Positions 1-10,100 of a DNA stretch of 64,000 nt are shown here, one piece after another. Within the stretch, counting starts at the first letter, position 1. Each line of letters starts with the position of its first letter. The notes beneath the pieces are model-generated. The model made no database searches. It was given only the letters and a program-made list of their open reading frames with translations, and had not been told where the DNA came from. Source of the stretch: SZUA-365 sp049663345 (GTDB lineage: Bacteria; Bacteroidota; Ignavibacteria; SZUA-365); NCBI GenBank assembly GCA_049663345.1, contig JBATDG010000053.1, positions 1-64,000 on the forward strand, read 5' to 3'. The position numbers were made by a program, and so were the translations under genes.

Positions 1-176
1 GTAGGACGGTAGGACGGGAGGACGGGAGGACTGGAGGGCGGGAGGACGGGAGGACGGGAGGACGGGAGGACGGGAGGACGGGAGGACGTTAGGACGGGAG
101 GACGGTAGGACGGTAGGACGTTAGGACGGGAGGACGGGAGGACTGGAGGGCGGGAGGACAGGAGGGCGGGAGGACT
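1..176. repeat. 8-base tandem array, left arm
   Basis: Twenty-two consecutive 8-base units run from the window edge to 176 without one insertion or deletion. The common forms are GGAGGACG, GTAGGACG and TTAGGACG, with some units ending in T or A or reading GGAGGGCG. Variation is mostly at the first two positions and the last. The array may continue upstream of the window. Reverse-complement units recur at 514-545 and 7067-7114. No coding function is supported. Confidence 0.93.
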
Positions 177-179
177 TGC

Positions 180-500
180 GTGGACCGCGAAACGCCTGCT
201 CCGCGTCTTCGCGCTGAAAGCGCGGTCGATTGCAGCCCAGGCGCTGGTCTCGGCGAAGTCCGCGCAAGCGGACGAAGACGGATCAGCCCTGGGTCACGGA
301 CGAGCGCGCTTTCATCCATCCTCCGCCCTGAAAGGGCGGAACAAGCTGGTGAGCAAATACCTGTTCCGCCCTTTCAGGGCGGGGAGGAGAAAATTTGGGC
401 GCGCCCTTCCCCAGACCTGATCCGTCTTCGTCCACTGGCGTGGACTTCGCCGAGACAAGAGGCCAGGGCTATGATCGAGCGCCCCTTCGGGGCTTCCCGC
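180..500. repeat. cluster of modular palindromic (REP-like) repeats
   Basis: No gene is supported here. The stretch holds several short palindromes. A GCGCTGAAAGCGC module lies near 210. The pair at about 322-338 and 363-379 is built on CCGCCCTGAAAGGGCGG. A module containing GTCTTCGTCC appears in inverted orientation at about 247-284 and 417-456. A module with GGCTATGATCGAGCGCCCC lies at about 465-485. The same modules recur near 6857-7045, 16036-16092, 24890-25170 and 39128-39180. The layout resembles REP elements mobilised by TnpA_REP enzymes, but no such gene is in the window. Confidence 0.85.
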
Positions 501-513
501 CCTAATATCCTTT

Positions 514-545
514 CGTCCTAACGCCCTAACGCCCTGACGCCTCCC
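514..545. repeat. 8-base tandem array, right arm (inverted)
   Basis: About four 8-base units (CGTCCTAA, CGCCCTAA, CGCCCTGA, CGCCTCCC) are reverse complements of the units at 1-176. The two arms enclose the palindromic cluster at 180-500. The arm ends 35 bases before the inositol phosphatase start. Confidence 0.8.
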
Positions 546-579
546 CGCTTTCTCCGCATCGCATCATTGCGTAACTTAT

Positions 580-1410
580 ATGCTGAAAACTATGATGCAC
601 GACTCCTTTCTCAACACAGCCATACATGCCGCCCGCGAGGCGGGAACGATACTGCTGCACCATCTCGGCAACCTGCAGGAGATCGAGGTGAAGAACGAGC
701 AGCAGTTCAATCTCGTGACCGAGGCCGATCGCAATGCCGAACTCCGCATCGTGGAAATCCTGCTCGCAGCGTTTCCGGATCATGGCATTCTCGGCGAAGA
801 AGGCGGCGTCCGCAACCCGGATGCGTCGCATAAGTGGATCATCGATCCGCTGGACGGCACGACGAACTATACCCACGCCTTCCCCATTTTCAGCGTATCC
901 ATCGGACTCGAAATTGAGGGAGAGTTGGAGGTAGGTGTGATCTACGATCCCATCCGCGACGAGATGTTCTCGACAGAACGCGGCAAGGGCGCGTATCTGA
1001 ATGGAAAAAAGATTCATGTCTCCGATACTTCCCGCATCGAGAAAGCCATGCTGGTGACGGGCTTCCCGTATAACATCAGGGAAAACCCCGATTACTGCTA
1101 CGAGCGCTTTATCGGCTTTCTGAAGGAAGCTCAGGCGATCCGCCGGCTCGGCAGCGCGGCGCTCGATTGCGCGTACGTGGCTGCAGGACGACTCGACGGC
1201 TTCTGGGAAGTTTCGCTGCAACCGTGGGATAAAGCCGCGGGACACCTGCTGATCGAAGAGGCGGGCGGACGCGTGTCGGACTTCTCCGGCGCGGCGCATG
1301 ATATTTATCAGCTGCCGTTTCTCGGCAGCAACGGACGCATCCACGAAGACATGCTGCGCGTGCTCGAGGAAGCGAAATCATTGGTCATTTCGATGAAGGA
1401 ACGGTCCTGA
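580..1410 (+). CDS. inositol monophosphatase family protein (SuhB-like)
   Basis: This is a metal-dependent phosphatase of the IMPase/SuhB family, which releases phosphate from myo-inositol 1-phosphate or related sugar phosphates in the cytoplasm. The 276 residues match the family length. The metal-binding motifs are visible: GEEGG at residues 72-76, WIIDPLDGTTN at 86-96 (the family signature) and WDKAAG at 216-221. ATG codons at 580, 592 and 595 are all possible starts, and none has a convincing ribosome binding site; the conserved region begins near residue 8, so any would work. It is followed 42 bases later by a sugar kinase on the same strand. Family assignment is secure; the physiological substrate is not. 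Confidence 0.93.
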   Translation: MLKTMMHDSFLNTAIHAAREAGTILLHHLGNLQEIEVKNEQQFNLVTEADRNAELRIVEILLAAFPDHGILGEEGGVRNPDASHKWIIDPLDGTTNYTHAFPIFSVSIGLEIEGELEVGVIYDPIRDEMFSTERGKGAYLNGKKIHVSDTSRIEKAMLVTGFPYNIRENPDYCYERFIGFLKEAQAIRRLGSAALDCAYVAAGRLDGFWEVSLQPWDKAAGHLLIEEAGGRVSDFSGAAHDIYQLPFLGSNGRIHEDMLRVLEEAKSLVISMKERS

Positions 1411-1452
1411 CAACACGCCGGGCCGCCATTTCAACCCCAGAGGAGAATGTTC

Positions 1453-2358
1453 ATGAGCGTACTTATCGTTGGTTCCGTTGCCCTCGATTATCTGGAAACC
1501 CCGTTTGGTAAAATGGAGCAGGCCCTCGGCGGGTCGGCAACGTTCTGCTCGGTTTCCGCCAGCTATCTCGTTGAGGACGTCCGCTGTGTCGGCATCGTCG
1601 GCGCTGATTTTCCGGAAGAGCATATCAAATTTCTCACCTCCCGCAAAATCGATCTTCTCGGTCTCGAGCGCACTACGGAAGGCAAGACCTTCAGCTGGGG
1701 CGGACGCTATCACGACGACATGAACACGCGCGACACGCTTTACACAGAACTCGGCGTGTTCGAACATTTTCATCCCGTCATTCCTGAGGAATGGAAGAAA
1801 AGCGAATTCGTGCTGCTCGGCAACATTCACCCTTCCCTGCAGATGGAAGTGCTCGAGCAGATCGAGGAGCCGCGCTTGGTCGTTTGCGACACGATGAATC
1901 TCTGGATCGATATCAGCAAGAAAGAACTCAAGGCCGTGCTGAAGAAAGTGGACGTGCTCATCCTCAATGACGAAGAGGCGCGCATGCTCACCGGCCAGCG
2001 CAACCTGATCGTCGCCGGAGAGAAAATGCTGCACATGGGTCCGAAAGTCGTCGTGATCAAGAAAGGCGAGCACGGCGCTGTGCTGATTTCCAAGGACAGC
2101 TATTTCTCCGCCCCCGCGTTCCCGCTTGAGGGCATCAAGGATCCGACAGGAGCGGGCGACACCTTTGCCGGAGGCTTTATCGGCTGGCTTGCGCGCACCA
2201 ACGACGTCAGCGTCGCGAATATGCGCAAGGCCGTGGTTTACGGCAGCACCCTCGCTTCCTTCTGCGTCGAGGAATTCAGCATCGACGGCATTCGCAGCAT
2301 TACCGCCGATCAGCTCGCCGACCGCTTCGCAAGCTTCCGTACGATATCGACTTTTTAG
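1453..2358 (+). CDS. PfkB/ribokinase-family carbohydrate kinase
   Basis: A cytoplasmic ATP-dependent kinase of the PfkB family acting on a sugar or nucleoside. The C-terminal signature DPTGAGDTFAGGF, with the catalytic Asp in GAGD, lies near residues 230-242, and a Gly-rich N-terminal sugar-binding segment (ALGGSATF) is present. I start it at 1453, because GAGGAG at 1440-1445 is well spaced from that ATG and too close to the in-frame ATG at 1447. Length is about 301 residues, normal for the family. It sits 36 bases before mtnA, so a role in nucleoside or methylthioribose metabolism is possible, but the sequence does not fix the substrate. Confidence 0.9.
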   Translation: MSVLIVGSVALDYLETPFGKMEQALGGSATFCSVSASYLVEDVRCVGIVGADFPEEHIKFLTSRKIDLLGLERTTEGKTFSWGGRYHDDMNTRDTLYTELGVFEHFHPVIPEEWKKSEFVLLGNIHPSLQMEVLEQIEEPRLVVCDTMNLWIDISKKELKAVLKKVDVLILNDEEARMLTGQRNLIVAGEKMLHMGPKVVVIKKGEHGAVLISKDSYFSAPAFPLEGIKDPTGAGDTFAGGFIGWLARTNDVSVANMRKAVVYGSTLASFCVEEFSIDGIRSITADQLADRFASFRTISTF

Positions 2359-2394
2359 AACGTCCGCAGCACGCGGACGCAACGCCACCGACCA

Positions 2395-3477
<1,083 letters not shown>

Positions 3478-3490
3478 CAGGAGGTCTGCC

Positions 3491-4258
3491 ATGATTGTCA
3501 AAACGGATACCATCATTCTACGCAGCATGAAGTACGGCGAGACCAGCAAGATTCTCACACTGTACACGCGGGAATTCGGCCGCATGAGCGTCATCGTCAA
3601 AGGCGCGCGCGGCGAAAAGCCGAAGTTCGGTGCGGCTCTCGACGTGATGAGCCACAGCAGCGTGGTCATGTACAAGAAAGACAATCGCGAACTGCAGCTG
3701 CTCACACAGGCCGATCTGCTTCAGCAATACCGCGGAATTATTGATCATCCCGACCGCCTGATGTACGGCTTCGCCCTGCTTGAATTTCTCACTGTCACCG
3801 TACATGGCGAAGAAGCGCATGAGGATTTGTACCAGGTGCTGGAGACCTCCCTCTCGGCGCTGAATGCGGAGGATGCGCGTCCCGCAGCCATATTGCTGCA
3901 TTACCTGCTTCGTCTCATCCACGCGCTCGGAATCGGCATCGACGTGCAGCATTGCGTGCGCTGCCGCGCCGATTTCGGCCATGAGTCTACCCTCGAGAAT
4001 CATGCGACATTCTCCGAAATCCATGGCGGCTTCACCTGTGCTCAATGTCCCCCCGCCCCCGACAGCATGCGCACGGCAATTGAAACCGTGGGCGTATTGC
4101 GCTGGCTCGAAACGCACGCCGTTGGACTCAGCGCGAAGCTTTCCATATCCGATCGCGCGGCAAGGGAAGGCATGCAGCTTCTGCAGCGCCACCTGACCGG
4201 ACACGTGCCGGAGATGCGGAAGGTCAAATCGCTGTCCATGCTTGACTTGTTTTCCTGA
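3491..4258 (+). CDS. recO: DNA repair protein RecO
   Basis: RecO works with RecF and RecR to load RecA on SSB-coated single-stranded DNA. The N-terminal OB-fold begins MIVKTDTIILRSMKYGETSKI and continues through REFGRMSVIVKGAR, both typical of RecO. A zinc-finger pair, CVRC near residue 156 and CAQC near 183, sits in the C-terminal helical domain. The start at 3491 is fixed by AGGAGG about 7 bases upstream; the frame is open further upstream into the end of mtnA. At about 255 residues it has the usual length. Confidence 0.92.
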   Translation: MIVKTDTIILRSMKYGETSKILTLYTREFGRMSVIVKGARGEKPKFGAALDVMSHSSVVMYKKDNRELQLLTQADLLQQYRGIIDHPDRLMYGFALLEFLTVTVHGEEAHEDLYQVLETSLSALNAEDARPAAILLHYLLRLIHALGIGIDVQHCVRCRADFGHESTLENHATFSEIHGGFTCAQCPPAPDSMRTAIETVGVLRWLETHAVGLSAKLSISDRAAREGMQLLQRHLTGHVPEMRKVKSLSMLDLFS

Positions 4259-4398
4259 GTTGTGCGATATTTATTGTTACCCGCATGTTCCACCAGAGGC
4301 ATTTTTATGACGGATTTGTTGTTACCACTTTAGAGTATTTCTCCAGACAGTAAAAAAGCTGTCGATTCTTTTTCTACTCTGATCAGGAGGTCCAAATC

Positions 4399-5922
4399 AT
4401 GTCAAAACGTGCTGTTCTCACCGCGATCGTTCTCGTGAGTGTGGGAATTCTTTCCGGCGCCGTGCTTGTCAGCAGCTTTTCCGGACAGGGTCTTTTCGCG
4501 GATTCCCGCATTTCCTTCAATACAGAAGCTCCGTTCACTCCCTCAGCGGGCGTGGCTGAACTCAACAAATCATTCAGCGAAGTCGCAGGCCGCGTTACAC
4601 CGCAGGTCGTGTATATCGAAGTCAAGGCGGAAGCCAAGGGAATGGCTGATAATCCCCATCAGTTCTTCAACTTCCCCCAAATGGAAGAAGATAAAATTCA
4701 GCGCGGATCCGGTTCCGGCATCATCCTGACGGCGGATGGCTACATTCTCACCAACCGTCATGTCGTTGAGAGTGCTATGAAAGACGGCATCAAGGTCACG
4801 CTGAGCGACAATCGTGAATTCGCTGCCCGCGTGGTGGGCGAAGATGAATACACCGATATCGCTGTGATTAAAATCGATGCGACCGATCTCTCTCCCGCAG
4901 CGCTCGGCAATTCTGACGATGTGAAAGTCGGCGAGTGGGTGATGGCAGTTGGGAATCCCCTCGGCTTCACTTCTACCGTGACTGCGGGCATCGTTTCCGC
5001 AATCAGCCGCAACATCGGCATCATGCGGGACCGCCAGGGCTACGGCATCGAAAACTTCATTCAGACCGACGCCGCGGTGAATCCCGGCAACAGCGGCGGC
5101 GCGCTTGTCAATCTCAGCGGACAGGTGGTCGGCGTCAACACCGCCATCGCAGGCAGCGCCTCGGGCACATATGTCGGCTACAGCTTTGCCGTGCCGATAA
5201 ACCTCGCCAAGGCCGTTGCGCAGACGCTGATGAAAGACGGCAAATACGAGCGCGGCTATATCGGCATCCGCATTTCCGATATCGATGCAAAGAAGGCCGA
5301 AGCGCTCGGACTCGATGTGTTCAAGGGTGTTTTTGTGGAAAGCCTCGTTGAAGACGGCGCTGGCAAAGCTGCGGGCGTCAAGGAAGGCGATGCTATCGTG
5401 TCCGTCGATGGCAAGCCGGTTGCCGGCTCTAATCAGCTGCAAGCCCGAGTGGGCATGAAGCACCCGGGCGAAACCGTTGATCTCAAGATCTGGCGTGATG
5501 GAAAGTACATCACCAAAACAGTGACTCTGAAGGGCCAGGCAGAATCGGATGATGCCGCGAATGCAAACCCGGACCTTGCCATCATCGAAGACGCAGACGC
5601 TGGTCCGAACACCAAGCTGGAATTCGAGAAATCGGGTTTCACCGTCAAGCCTCTGACCAGCGAGATCAAGGAAACATACGACATCGATAAGGGCGTGATG
5701 ATTGACGCCGTCAAGCGCAATTCTCCCGCTTTCGAAGCTCGTCTTTCAAAGGACCTTGTGATCTTTGAAGCCATCCGTAAAGGACAGCGCGTCTCCATCT
5801 CTTCCGTGAGCGATTTCAAGCGCTTCGCGAAATCTCTCGACGATGGTGAATCCGTCCTCCTCCGGGTCAAACTCCCGAACAAGGAAACGGCCTTCATCCC
5901 CATCAAGGCTCCATTGGAATAA
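4399..5922 (+). CDS. HtrA/DegP-family periplasmic serine protease with PDZ domains
   Basis: A trypsin-fold envelope quality-control protease of 507 residues. A hydrophobic N-terminal segment (about residues 5-28) is a signal peptide or anchor. The catalytic triad is visible: His121 in TNRHVVES, Asp153 in YTDIAVIKID and Ser232 in NPGNSGGAL. A first PDZ domain follows at about 275-375 and a second, more divergent one at about 400-500. AGGAGG at 4384-4389 fixes the start. The 140-base leader suggests its own promoter, and a strong terminator lies at 6020-6053, so it is probably monocistronic. Whether it is DegP-, DegQ- or DegS-like cannot be decided here. Confidence 0.95.
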   Translation: MSKRAVLTAIVLVSVGILSGAVLVSSFSGQGLFADSRISFNTEAPFTPSAGVAELNKSFSEVAGRVTPQVVYIEVKAEAKGMADNPHQFFNFPQMEEDKIQRGSGSGIILTADGYILTNRHVVESAMKDGIKVTLSDNREFAARVVGEDEYTDIAVIKIDATDLSPAALGNSDDVKVGEWVMAVGNPLGFTSTVTAGIVSAISRNIGIMRDRQGYGIENFIQTDAAVNPGNSGGALVNLSGQVVGVNTAIAGSASGTYVGYSFAVPINLAKAVAQTLMKDGKYERGYIGIRISDIDAKKAEALGLDVFKGVFVESLVEDGAGKAAGVKEGDAIVSVDGKPVAGSNQLQARVGMKHPGETVDLKIWRDGKYITKTVTLKGQAESDDAANANPDLAIIEDADAGPNTKLEFEKSGFTVKPLTSEIKETYDIDKGVMIDAVKRNSPAFEARLSKDLVIFEAIRKGQRVSISSVSDFKRFAKSLDDGESVLLRVKLPNKETAFIPIKAPLE

Positions 5923-5932
5923 CCACCCGTGG

Positions 5933-6151
5933 AGGATGAGCCTTCCCGTCTCCGTCCCGCAGCGCGGGACTCCGCCGTGGCAAGTAGGCTCGTCCACTCT
6001 CCGAACTCAACCAAATTCACACAGGGCATCCATTCGGGTGCCCTGTGCATTTTACAAACCTCTTCAGTTTTGCCCCCTCCATTGTAGGCCTAGCTTGTCT
6101 GCTTTTCCTCCAAAAATCCAATCTGTGTTATCTGTGTAATCCGTGGTTACT
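5933..6151. repeat. REP-like module and 9-base array between convergent genes
   Basis: The stretch between the protease and the PAP2 gene holds a repeat module at 5933-5995 with GACTCCGCCGTGGCAAG (shared with about 24900-24916) and ends related to GAGGATGAGCCT. A 9-base array lies at 6116-6151 with units such as GTGTAATCC and GTGGTTACT. The 9-base array is nearly identical to 16151-16186 and related to 39033-39070. The terminator at 6020-6053 lies between them. Confidence 0.75.
6020..6053 (+). terminator. intrinsic terminator of the HtrA gene
   Basis: A 12-base-pair stem with one G-U pair (CACAGGGCATCC with GGGTGCCCTGTG) and a four-base loop is followed by CATTTT. It lies about 100 bases after the protease stop codon. 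Confidence 0.75.
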
Positions 6152-6162
6152 CTTCGACGAGC

Positions 6163-6780
6163 CTAAAGGCTCATCCTCCTCTTCCCCCATAGCCCCGCAA
6201 ACACCATCCCTGCCAGCGTCACGCCTCCTATCACATCCAGAACATAATGCTGCCGCACCAAGAGTGTGGAGACCGCGATCGAGATGGCGACGACGAGCAG
6301 CGCGATGCTCATCGGAGCCACGCCGCGTTCGCGAAATGACAGCAGCATGATCAGGGTGGGATTCGCCACATGCAGCGAGGGAAATGCATTCCATCGTACA
6401 TCGAGATCGAACATGAAACTCAGAATCGGCGAAGTGTCCGCCGGCAGCGCTGTGCGGGGTGGACCCATCGTCGGAATCAGCGCGAACAGCGCGAAGGCAA
6501 TCAGATTCATTACGATGAAATTCAAATACGCGTAATTGAGAAATTCCGCATTGCGGCGTATTACAAACAGCGCCAGAACTACGACGTAAGCGAACAGATA
6601 CACCATCACCGCTTCGGGGATGAATGGCCACACCCCATCGACCGCGAGCGCCGGATCAAACGCCGCGCCGCGCAATTCACCGATCCATCCCGTCAGAAAA
6701 TACAGCGGCACCCACACGGCATAGCACGCTGCCATCAGCAGCAGATAGCGCCAGGTAGAATATGGACGCGGTGGAGTCAT
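6163..6780 (-). CDS. PAP2-superfamily membrane phosphatase / phosphotransferase
   Basis: An integral membrane protein of 205 residues related to PAP2 lipid phosphatases and to inositol-phosphotransferases of the Aur1/Ipt1 type. It has about six hydrophobic segments. The motif NAFPSLHVANP carries the active-site His of the PSxH block, and VRQHYVLDVIGG matches the C-terminal block with a second His and an Asp. The start at 6780 (MTPPRPYSTW) is chosen because the first conserved helix follows it; the frame stays open to 7062 only through a repeat region. The last residues (RRMSL) and the stop lie in a sequence related to the nearby repeat ends. Substrate unknown, probably lipid-linked. Confidence 0.85.
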   Translation of the reverse strand: MTPPRPYSTWRYLLLMAACYAVWVPLYFLTGWIGELRGAAFDPALAVDGVWPFIPEAVMVYLFAYVVVLALFVIRRNAEFLNYAYLNFIVMNLIAFALFALIPTMGPPRTALPADTSPILSFMFDLDVRWNAFPSLHVANPTLIMLLSFRERGVAPMSIALLVVAISIAVSTLLVRQHYVLDVIGGVTLAGMVFAGLWGKRRMSL

Positions 6781-7114
6781 ATCCCAAAATACGCAAATGC
6801 TATGAAAATGGTGGAAGCGATGCCGTGTGCGTCCCCTCCGCAAGTCGTAAGCCACGATCCGTCTTCGTCCGCTGGCGCGGACTACGCCGTGATAAAAGCA
6901 CCCAACTCCGACCGGAGCGGCGCGATCCAGCGCGCCCTGGGGGTTGCCGCGCTCAATCGCGTGTGCGAAACCGAGAGCGAAACCGAGAGCGAGTGCGAAA
7001 TCGAGATCTTGAGCCCCGTAGGGGCGCTTGATCATAGCCCAGGTCAGGTCTTGCAAATCCATCTTCCGCCCTCACGTTCTATCGCCCTATCGTCCTCACG
7101 TCCTACCGCACCAC
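6781..7114. repeat. REP-like modules ending in an 8-base array
   Basis: This space between the PAP2 gene and the next gene has no gene of its own. A GTCTTCGTCCGCTGGCGCGG module lies at about 6857-6890. At about 7013-7045 there is a module that is the inverse of the one near 465-495 (GCTTGATCATAGCCC). Between them, at about 6970-7005, is a short run of GAGAGCGAAACC-type repeats. At 7067-7114 there are six 8-base units of the CGTCCTAC family, the reverse complement of 1-176. The unit at 7099-7106 contains the stop codon of the gene ending at 7103. Confidence 0.82.
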
Positions 7115-10100
7115 GGTCACCATCCTGCTCTGCATGCCGCCCGGTGAAAGCAGACGCAGTAAATAACTCCCGGGTTCGAGTCCGAGCGCGGCTGGACGGA
7201 GAATCAGGACCTCACTATCCGTTATCACGCCATCAAGCAGAAGTGCGCGTTCGCGACCTAGCAGGTCGTGGAGCGTGACATGGACGGCGCCGCTCCTTCC
7301 GGCCGGGGATGTGATGATGATGCGCGCTTCGCCCTGCAAGGGAATCGGATGCGGGTAGACAGGCCCAAGTGAAAGCTTGGATGGTGCTGGGGTGCTACCC
7401 GTACTCGTCAGACTCGTAATCAGATACTGCACCTCAATCTGTTTCGGAAGGTTTTGTGCGGAACCCGCAAGTTCGATCGCGCTGGCGTGCATGCCTTTGT
7501 TGAGCATGCTGGTGTTGGGACGCACGGCAATCGTCGCCGTGTGATCACCCGTGACGGGATCCAGATCAAGGTACCAGATATCGGATTGCGCTGTCCACGG
7601 CATGGAGAGTCCGCCGCCGGTCCAGAGCTGGATGTTCTGCGCTGCAGGTAATGTCCCACCCATTTCCGCTTCGAAATACAGATGCAATGGTGTGAATACA
7701 ATACCACCGGATGCGTCAGGCACGAGCTGCACGGTGTGTGCGCAACCGGTGACTGTTCCCTGCTCATCGCTCTTCCATTGCCAATTGAACTGATACGGAC
7801 CGAATGCAGAAAGCTGATCGGAAGGTGTCAGTGTCCACCAGCGCTTGGCTGACTCTCCCGATGCAAGCGTGCCGAAGCTCTGGATGCTGTCCGAGCCCGC
7901 AAGCGCGAAGCCTGCAGGAAGGATGATCGCGGCCGTGCAGTTCGTGAGCGTAACCGTGCCGCTGTTGGTTGCGGTGTAGGAGATTTCGAAGGGCTTCGGA
8001 ATGATGTCTTCGTACTTTGCATCGGCGTGGAGGGAATCGTGTCCACCGGTCGCGCAGAGCACTTCCGTGATATTGGGCCAGGCTTCGATAATGATCGAAG
8101 CATTGCATTCCTTCCAGACACCCTGCTCCGTGCTGCGGTAGCGGATGCGGATGTCCTGTGTTTCATCGGTCGGACCGGGTTTCGGAGTGAGTAACCAGCT
8201 GATTGCTGCAGTCGCGTGGCTGTCAATACGTGCAAGAGTCTTTATCGCGTTCTCCCCTGCCGCAAGTACGAAGCGCGGGGCGTTCGCAAGATCGATCTCC
8301 GCCTCGATCACCGTTTCATCGGTGTCGAGGATGTTGCGCAGATCGAGCTGCACCGGCAGTGGATCCGGGTTGTAACGCAGGCTGTCCCTCTCAAAACGCA
8401 CGGAGTCGGTTGCGGTAATCGCACAGCGCAGGCCGTCGACTTCTTCGATTGCTATGGATGCATTGCAGACAGAAAGCACCGTATCGCCTCCGCTTGGATT
8501 CTTCCCGTAAGCAGTGACCGTGCAGTTGGCATTCCGAGCATCCCGCAGTATCGCTGCGCGCAGGCGGACGCTCCACGGCAATGCACCGCCAGCGGCCAGT
8601 TGCGTACCTGTGAGTGTAATGGGATCTAGAGCGTTGAGGCCAGCAGTGGCGGGGGTAATCGCAAGCTCCAGCCGGTCGACATCAACCGGTACCGTGCCGA
8701 CGTTGGAAAGTGTGTAATCGAGATCTATCTCGGTGCGGGATTCAACTTCGGCGCTTGTCAGAATTGATGGGAGAGTGAGTGAGCAACTGATCTTCTCATC
8801 AATGACCTGGATTTCTACTATCTGTATGCAACTCTGAAGCAGGCCATCGCATTCGTAGACGAAAGCAAGAGTATCGAACGTCGGAATCGCGGGAGGGTTC
8901 AGGAGTTCCAGTCGCCAAGTGAGTGTCATTTGAGATCGGCTGGGGATTGAGAACAATGCGCGTGAGAGAGAATCGCCGAGGGACAACCCCAGATGCGGGG
9001 CACGTGAGATATCAAGCCAGGCACGAACATCCGTTCGAACCGTATCGAGCTGATTGTCTAGTTGCAAGGTATAGGAAAGAAGTGCAGGATCGGCGCTGCC
9101 TGAAGCGGTGTTCCAGGACACCTTGTCCGGACCCGATACCATGCAGGGAATCGCGATTATTCCCGGCACACGGGTTTCGGCTTCGCAAGTACTGATTGTC
9201 ACACCGTAGACATCCAATGCCTCCGATTGCAAACGAACCATCCGATCGTAGCGCAGACCATTCACGTAGACATTGATGGAGATTTGCTGCGAAGTCCCAG
9301 GTGCCAGACTCAGACCCGGCCGAATTGAATCGCCGAAAATACGGCACTTCGGAGATACACGAAATCGGAAACGGTCAATTACAACGGTATTCTTGTCAAG
9401 GTTCGTGATCGTCATAGTATACGGGATGGGACCGGTGTTCCCCGTTGGCGACACTGAATAACCATTTCCGACCCAGTACACTTCCTCCGGCCCATCGACC
9501 GTGCAGACGAGTGCAGGTTCCTCTGCATCGAAAACGGAAACGAACACATCCTTCTCACACAGCTCTTCTCCCATCGGATAGGTCTGTCCTGATTCCGGGT
9601 CGATATAGAATACCCGGCAGCGGATCAGTGCGGTATCCGTCACCAGTGCCGGATCGCTTACACGCACTTTCCATGAACACGTGGCCGTCAAACCCGACGC
9701 CAGTTCGTTCGGCGACATTGCCTGCTGATACGTTCCGGAGACAAGAGCGAAACCTGCTGGCAGTTCAATCTGTACGTGAACGATGCGAGCACTCTTTGCA
9801 GGACTGAAATTTGTCACCGAATAATTCACGATGAAGTCATTCGGTACTGTATAGCCCCTTCGCCGTTCCAACCTGAGGGAATCGATCGTCGATATCAAAC
9901 AGCCCACTTGCCAGCAAGGGGTGTAAAAACGAAAACGACTGAGATAGGTCTCGATATAGCCACATTCTTTAGGCCAACACGGATCTGCTTCTTTCGGCAA
10001 CCGCCAGGATCGGTAATACTGTCTGGCCGAATAGGGATCATTCGTGTGGGCGTATTGATACGCAAATCCGTGACGATCCGTAAGATACATTTTCGTTTGT

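Noticed and set aside
6781..7062. N-terminal extension of the PAP2 protein by 94 residues
   Set aside because: The extension translates repeat modules and has no conserved or membrane segment; the ATG at 6780 precedes the first helix.
7164..7180. GGGTTCGAGTCC, resembling a tRNA T-loop
   Set aside because: It lies inside the C-terminal coding part of the gene at 7103-12157 (encoding LEPG on the - strand), and no acceptor or anticodon stem can be drawn around it.
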